Source: Funneliformis mosseae (lineage: Eukaryota > Glomeromycota > Glomeromycetes > Glomerales > Glomeraceae). From it: DNA of 12,040 bases. Of the stretch, positions 7,269 through 12,040 are shown one piece after another. The notes below the pieces were generated by a model that saw only the letters and a program-made list of their open reading frames with translations, had not been told where the DNA came from and searched no databases. Positions within the stretch are counted from its first letter, which is position 1. The number at the start of each line of letters is the position of its first letter. The stretch is from NCBI GenBank assembly GCA_910592005.1, contig CAJVPP010003293.1, positions 1-12,040 on the forward strand, read 5' to 3'. The translations under genes and the position numbers were made by a program.

Positions 7269-9720
7269 ATGGAACTTGAAAAATCTTTTGATCCAACTCC
7301 AAAATTAAAATCCAGTCCTATACCAATTACGTTTATTCCTTTTAAAAATGAGTCTTTTTGTCATTGTGGAAATGAATACTCAAGGACAGTTATATTTTAC
7401 CAAAGATATTGTAAAAATTGCTTATCCAAGTATGTTAGTTGCATAACTGATAATAATACGTATTTGGATCTACTTATAGTTAAAAATGATACGTATTGTA
7501 ATAAACATGAAGCTAGGAATGCGGATTTTTGCACGCAAGACATTCAAAAATGGTGTGAAACTTGCTCCGATATTTTATGGTTCAATCAAGTACAAAATAG
7601 TACTAATAATTATCATCAATATTTTGAGAATTTAAAAATATTTGAAAATAATAAGGATTGTAAATTATGTGGAAAGGTTTATCAGGAGGTGCCGAAGAAA
7701 ACGTTCGATAATTATTATTTAGTTGACGTTCAGATATGTTCTGACTGTTATAACATTTCTTCTGGGTGGATAGAATCAACTTTAACTAAAAAGCTTATTC
7801 CAATTCTTTATTTACAATGGTGGGATGATAGTGGTAAATGTAAAAATTGTAGTAAAGATTTTTCTGAATTATCTGATTGTCACAAATGGTGCACATGTTG
7901 CCGTGTAATTTATTCTGGATGTAGATATTGTTTAACGACAAATATTATTTTTGAATTGACAGATCAATCTCAATGTAGGAAATGCAAAAGGATATCATTT
8001 ATCGATATTGATATAAATTAATTATGTATGCAACGGAAATAGTAATATAGTCGAATTTCTTAATAACATAAAAATTAGAGATAATCATCAGATTGCTGAT
8101 TATATGAAAAATATTGCGAAAAATTCTAATCCGTTAAAAGTCTATGATTTTATTAAAAGTTTTCAGACTTCATTATATTCCATAATGGAATGGATTCCAC
8201 CTTCTCAAATTTCAAATTTAGAAAAAATATCAGAAGGAGGTTTTGGCATTATTTCAAAAGCGGAATGGTCTGAAGGTATACCGGTATATACAAATCGATC
8301 ATCTAATTTTGCATCTCGATCAAATAAAACTGTTGCCATAAAAAGGCTTCGAAATTCAAAAGATATTAGTAAAAAGTTTCTAAATGAGGTAATTATTGTA
8401 ATTATTTAGTCTTTCATATTTGTCTGAGATGCCAATTTTGATATAAATTTAAACAAATTTATAATTTTATTTTTTAAAAAAATTAGTTAAGTTCGCATCA
8501 TACTTGTTCTTCTGACCATAAAGTTAGCCGTGTTATCAAATATTACGGTATAACAAAGGATCCAAAAACAAATGACTATATGTTAGTAATGAATTATGCA
8601 AAAGGAGGAGATTTAAATAAACATTTACAAACTAATTTTGCTGAGATAACATGGAATAAAATGAAATTAAAATATTTATGGCAAATTCTAGAAGGGTATA
8701 TACATATTAAATTATTTATTTATTATGATTGTTAATTTACAATGCTAATCTATATTTTTAAAAATTAGGATTGAAACTATTCATAACAAGGATCTAATAC
8801 ATAGAGATATTCATAGTGGAAACATATTATTTTTTAAAACAAATGGACCAATGTATCAATGGAAAATTGGAGATTTAGGATTATCGCAACCTGCAGATAA
8901 TACGTCATCAAATGATGAAATATATGGAGTAATACCTTATATAGCACCTGAAGTATTTAATGGCGCATTTTCAAAAGCATCTGATGTTTATAGTATAGGC
9001 ATGATTATGTGGGAATTTACAACTGGTTGTAAACCTTTTGCTAACATAGAACATGATACTCATCTTATTATTGAAATTATTAATGGAAAGCGACCTAAAA
9101 TTACAGAAGATACTCCTGAATGTTATGCTAATTTAATGAAAAGATGTTGGGCTTTGGATCCTTTAAATAGACCTTCTATAAAAGAAGTTCGTAAAACTGT
9201 TGGTAGTTGGTGCTATGGAAAAAAAAATTATGAAATTGGAGAACAATTTAATCAAGCGGAAATAAAACGAAGAGAACTAATGAATTCAAAAATACTTGGT
9301 CCTAAATTTTCTGTAATGCATCCAAAAGCGGTTTTTACGAGTAGACCCTTGAGCTCTTTAATTTCTAGGTATTCATCTATAATTTCATCTATGAATTCAT
9401 TAAATGTTAATCAAGGTACCTATTATACTATTTAAAGCGTTAATAAAAGTATCAATAATGAAGGCCATTATAATTATTTTTTTTCTTCAGAATACATATC
9501 TAAAGAATTTGAATTTGATATTACTAGGTATTGAAATGAATTGAATTTAATTTTGAATATTTTGTATTCAATTAATATATATTTCTATAATAGTATCTCG
9601 TCGACATCAAATCGATACCTGACGCACAACCAATATATTCCAAATTCTTCAGCCGCCGCAAATTCAAAAAAACGTAATATAGAAGAATTAGAAGCGAATA
9701 CTCAAGTTAATAGTAAGTAA
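7269..9720 (+). CDS. TKL-like protein kinase with cysteine-rich N-terminal region, five exons, frame broken near 8019
   Basis: Exons 7269-8388, 8487-8695, 8769-9415, 9491-9527, 9594-9720; introns (98, 73, 75, 66 nt) all start GT and end AG. The first 250 codons (7269-8021) carry repeated Cys pairs (CKNC, CKLC, CSDC, CKNC, CRYC, CRKC), suggesting zinc-binding knuckles. The kinase domain shows the glycine loop EGGFG (8233-8247), VAIK with the ATP lysine at 8341, HRDIHSGN (about 8800-8823), DLG in place of DFG (8872-8880), APE (8944-8952), DVYSIG and an RCW..DPLNRPS end. All catalytic residues are present, so the fold should be active; substrate unknown. A basic tail (KKRNIEELEAN) follows. The start ATG sits in AACAATGG. 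The frame breaks at 8019-8021; removing four bases gives 711 codons. Alternatively 7975-8050 is a 76-nt intron that keeps frame. The architecture resembles the expanded Rhizophagus kinase family (from memory). An alternative last exon at 9866-9891 is possible. Confidence 0.9.
8012..8050 (+). other. Frame break between Cys-rich region and kinase domain
   Basis: The upstream frame ends ISFIDIDIN then TAA at 8019-8021. A second frame, open from just after the break, reads GNSNIVEFLNN and then runs without interruption into MKNIAKNSNPL at 8104. The break lies in the run AAATTAATTATG, where TAAT/ATTA is doubled. Dropping one four-base copy joins the frames exactly. Alternative reading: donor GTAGGA at 7975 and acceptor ATATAG ending 8050 bound a 76-nt intron with matching phase, which would make the gene intact but delete the last CxxC pair. 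Confidence 0.8.
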
Positions 9721-10700
9721 GCAAAGTTTTATTATGTTTTTACTATAATGGTTCTATATGAATAAAAATTAACATTGAAACTAATTTCTAAAAAAAAGAG
9801 AAAATTAGAATAAATTTTATTTTGAACTAGGATAATTAGCATAATTTAATGATCGTAACTTGTAGGTATTACTGTTTTTAAAGAGATCTAAAGAAGCAAT
9901 ATAAAAAAGGTTAGTCATTATTTATTTATTAATATTTAATATTTCAATTTAAATAGTCACAAAATAATTTTCTTTTTATAAACAAATATTATTTTTTTTT
10001 TCTAAACCATCCTGTAGTGTTATAAACTTAAATTTGATAAATCTACTACTTTATTAATGAGATTTCGCAAAAATGCGCCAACTAGTGACGATCCGTCATT
10101 TCGAACGAATCTCGTCTCTTTGTTTACTTGAAAAGGAGAATTCATAAAGATTCTCTTCTCTTATTGTATACGCATTCCAATAGTATATACTGTCAATAGT
10201 GACAAAATACTCTCAAACATTTGAGTTCGATTTGATGAATTTGCTTTATAAACACTATAAAGGATACCTTGACTTTAAATTTTTTTTTTATGAAGTGAAA
10301 ATGTTCATGATATACTGTAATTTTTGAACCACGTAAACGATCTTGACGTCGTAGTAATTTACTGTTGGTGGATTAAATATCCTGTAGTTTACTCGAAATA
10401 TTATTAAATTCATAAATTCTAACCTCTTGTCTTAGCTAGGTCGTCTATGAGAGAAATTGACAAATCATAATTTAGATTGAAATATTAATAAAATATAAAA
10501 TGAAAACATATGAAATGATGCCTAATCTAAACACATGATTTGTTTGCTATATTAGCGCCAAGGTTAGCTTTTTATGTTTACAAGTATAAAGTCCAAGTTA
10601 TCACGCCATTGTACAGAAAAATGCTTTCTACTGATCCATTGCTACTCTATAACAATCTGGTACAGCATCTCGATGGATGATGGAACATATCTTTCTCGAA
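9721..10700. other. Region downstream of the kinase gene, little seen
   Basis: It starts with the kinase 3' flank, including a possible alternative terminal exon (acceptor TTGTAG at 9865, stop at 9889-9891). The rest is AT-rich with stops in all frames and no clear RNA gene or repeat. Confidence 0.4.
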
Positions 10701-11114
10701 AATCTGGTTTTAATTGAAGAATTACTCTTCAAGTGCTTCCATAAGTACGCTACAAGTTTTTGACGCTTCGTGCATGACTTCATTTAGATGTCCAAATTAT
10801 TTTTTTTAAAAAAAAAATTGTGAATTACATTTTACGAGATCGCGCATATAAATTTTGATCATATAAATATTCTTGGAAAATAACAAAACGCATCTTTAAC
10901 GTTATGTATCGACAGTTCTAACAAAAAGCTGGAGTGGGATATGTACTTGAAATATAACTTTAATTTGTAGGTTTAGGTAAAGATCCAGTTATATTTTTTT
11001 TTGTAAATTGAAGGTTAGATTTTAACATATAAAATTGGTATACTGGAAGACTTTAATTGGTACCAATTTGATTTGCTTTTAAATTTGCAGCAATAACTAT
11101 TCCATAATATGTAT
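10701..11114 (-). pseudogene. Possible further decayed sequence downstream of the SulP remnant
   Basis: On the minus strand around 10785-10722 a short frame reads NEVMHEASKTCSVLMEALEE before TAA, and 10980-10925 reads YISSTYPTPAF. These patches look coding but are too short to identify. They could be the C-terminal tail of the SulP gene or an unrelated dead gene. Confidence 0.18.
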
Positions 11115-12040
11115 TTAAATAATATTTACACACAACCATTCTAAGGCATCGTTGAAATTTTCAAATCATGAATATTCACTCGATATATCTCCAAATTCCA
11201 ATTTTGGAATTATATATGGCCCGACAAAGTTAGAAACGTATCAGCAATTAAAAATTGAATCGGATTTTTTTTCCATTGATTATTTAAAAACTTATCAAAT
11301 TGCATTTCAACACCATAATTTAATTATTACTTGTTGTCGGTATCGACGTCGTACAATGAATTTTAATGAAAACTTTCAAAATGTAGCTCGAAATGCATTC
11401 TTTCGAGAATTTGATATCAAGAAGAAAATACAAGACATAACAATACCCAAGAAAATTCCCTCATTAAATCCAAGAACACCCATAGAAATTAAAACAGCCA
11501 TTATTGTAAGGTAATAGAGATGTTGACAATTCCCCAAGTATTTATCAAAACCTGTTTCATTCAAATCCTAAATGAACAAATTAAGCGCACCTAATACCAT
11601 AACAGGTACAAGGATCTGAAATATATATTTTTCGAGTTTAGCATATCCATCAACAACGCGTGAAGAGGTCTCAATTTGTCATAATTCATGGTTCGATGCA
11701 AAAGCAAGGTCAATGTTTATTATTACAACAAAACGTCATGTAGAACGTTTATCTGATTGTTGTATATACCCATGGTCCGATGAAAAGTACAGTTGCAGTT
11801 GCAGTTAGTATATAGGATAGAGTAAGTATAATCAATTAGTTCAAAGTTACTTTGAACGCTATCGATTAATTCTGTTCGTAGAGACCATGAGCCAATTTTT
11901 ATTAACATTATCTTCATTTAACATTCAAAATGGTTTTCAAAATTCCATACCAGTTTTTTTAATTAATGTTAAAAGTTGCAGAGGATTATAAATTAATCGA
12001 GTTCATATAGCCAAATATTCATCCTACCGTTTTCGAAAAA
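11115..12040 (-). pseudogene. SulP/SLC26-type anion transporter pseudogene with STAS region, 5' part outside window
   Basis: Successive minus-strand pieces, in family order, resemble a fungal SulP permease (VSB1/YGR125W-like, judged from memory): DYTYSILYTN (about 11828-11799), SSRVVDGYAKLEKY then ILVPVMVLGAL (11667-11590), LISMGVLGFNEGIFLGIV and CIFFLISNSRKNAFRATF (about 11505-11379), IVRRRYRQQV (about 11355), NAI**VFK (about 11305), NNQWKKNPIQFLIADTF (about 11285-11235) and FENFNDALEWL near the STAS end (about 11167-11135). The intact family would transport anions or amino acids across plasma or vacuolar membranes. Stops interrupt it at 11570-11568, 11378-11376 and around 11300, and there are at least two frameshifts and a probable internal deletion between the first two pieces. 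A few breaks near 11591 and 11700-11780 could be introns, but the in-exon stops argue for a dead copy. It runs off the window end, so the N-terminal half is not visible. Confidence 0.75.

Noticed and set aside
10081..10130. ACTAGTGACG..GTCATTTCG as another MITE end
   Set aside because: The terminus loosely resembles a hAT end, but no inverted partner or target duplication was found.
11152..11514. Plus-strand open frame of about 120 codons
   Set aside because: It has no ATG start and lies exactly antisense to the STAS-region pieces of the minus-strand SulP pseudogene, which explain the sequence better.
1..12040. tRNA, rRNA genes or CRISPR arrays
   Set aside because: No cloverleaf-like blocks, rRNA-like sequence or regularly spaced identical repeats were seen by eye on either strand.

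Overview
The window is an AT-rich eukaryotic nuclear fragment. Long A/T tracts separate compact genes that are broken by short introns (about 68-106 nt) with GT..TAG or GT..CAG borders. The best gene is a cysteine-rich-N-terminus tyrosine-kinase-like (TKL) protein kinase. From memory of the family, this is the massively expanded type found in arbuscular mycorrhizal fungi such as Rhizophagus (Glomeromycotina). That source is an inference; no database was consulted.

Layout. 365-727 (minus): a decayed coding remnant of unknown identity. 1238-2766 (minus): a seven-exon gene, reassembled here from splice sites and frame, encoding a predicted multi-pass membrane protein of about 347 aa. 2767-7268: a long gene-poor stretch holding an imperfect hairpin (3280-3368), two related leader-like segments (about 3545-3800 and 6915-7090), a weak coding remnant, a small tandem repeat, a well-defined hAT-type MITE (6408-6691) with 8-bp target duplications, and a decayed relative of it (about 5363-5605). 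7269-9720 (plus): the kinase gene, five exons, whose frame is broken near 8019 either by a 4-base duplication or, alternatively, by an unrecognised 76-nt intron. 9721-11114: mostly non-coding, with one short coding-like patch. 11115-12040 (minus, running off the end): a pseudogene of a SulP/SLC26-family anion transporter with its STAS region. It is recognisable in pieces between stops and frameshifts.

The window shows no operon or shared pathway. It is typical accessory sequence of a repeat-rich fungal genome: a member of an expanded signalling-kinase family, a lineage-specific membrane protein, dead gene copies and small DNA transposons. The main results not obvious from long open frames are the assembled seven-exon membrane protein, the SulP pseudogene (whose antisense strand carries a misleading 120-codon open frame), the frame break inside the kinase, and the hAT MITE pair. 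Exon joins were worked out by hand and positions may be off by a base in places.
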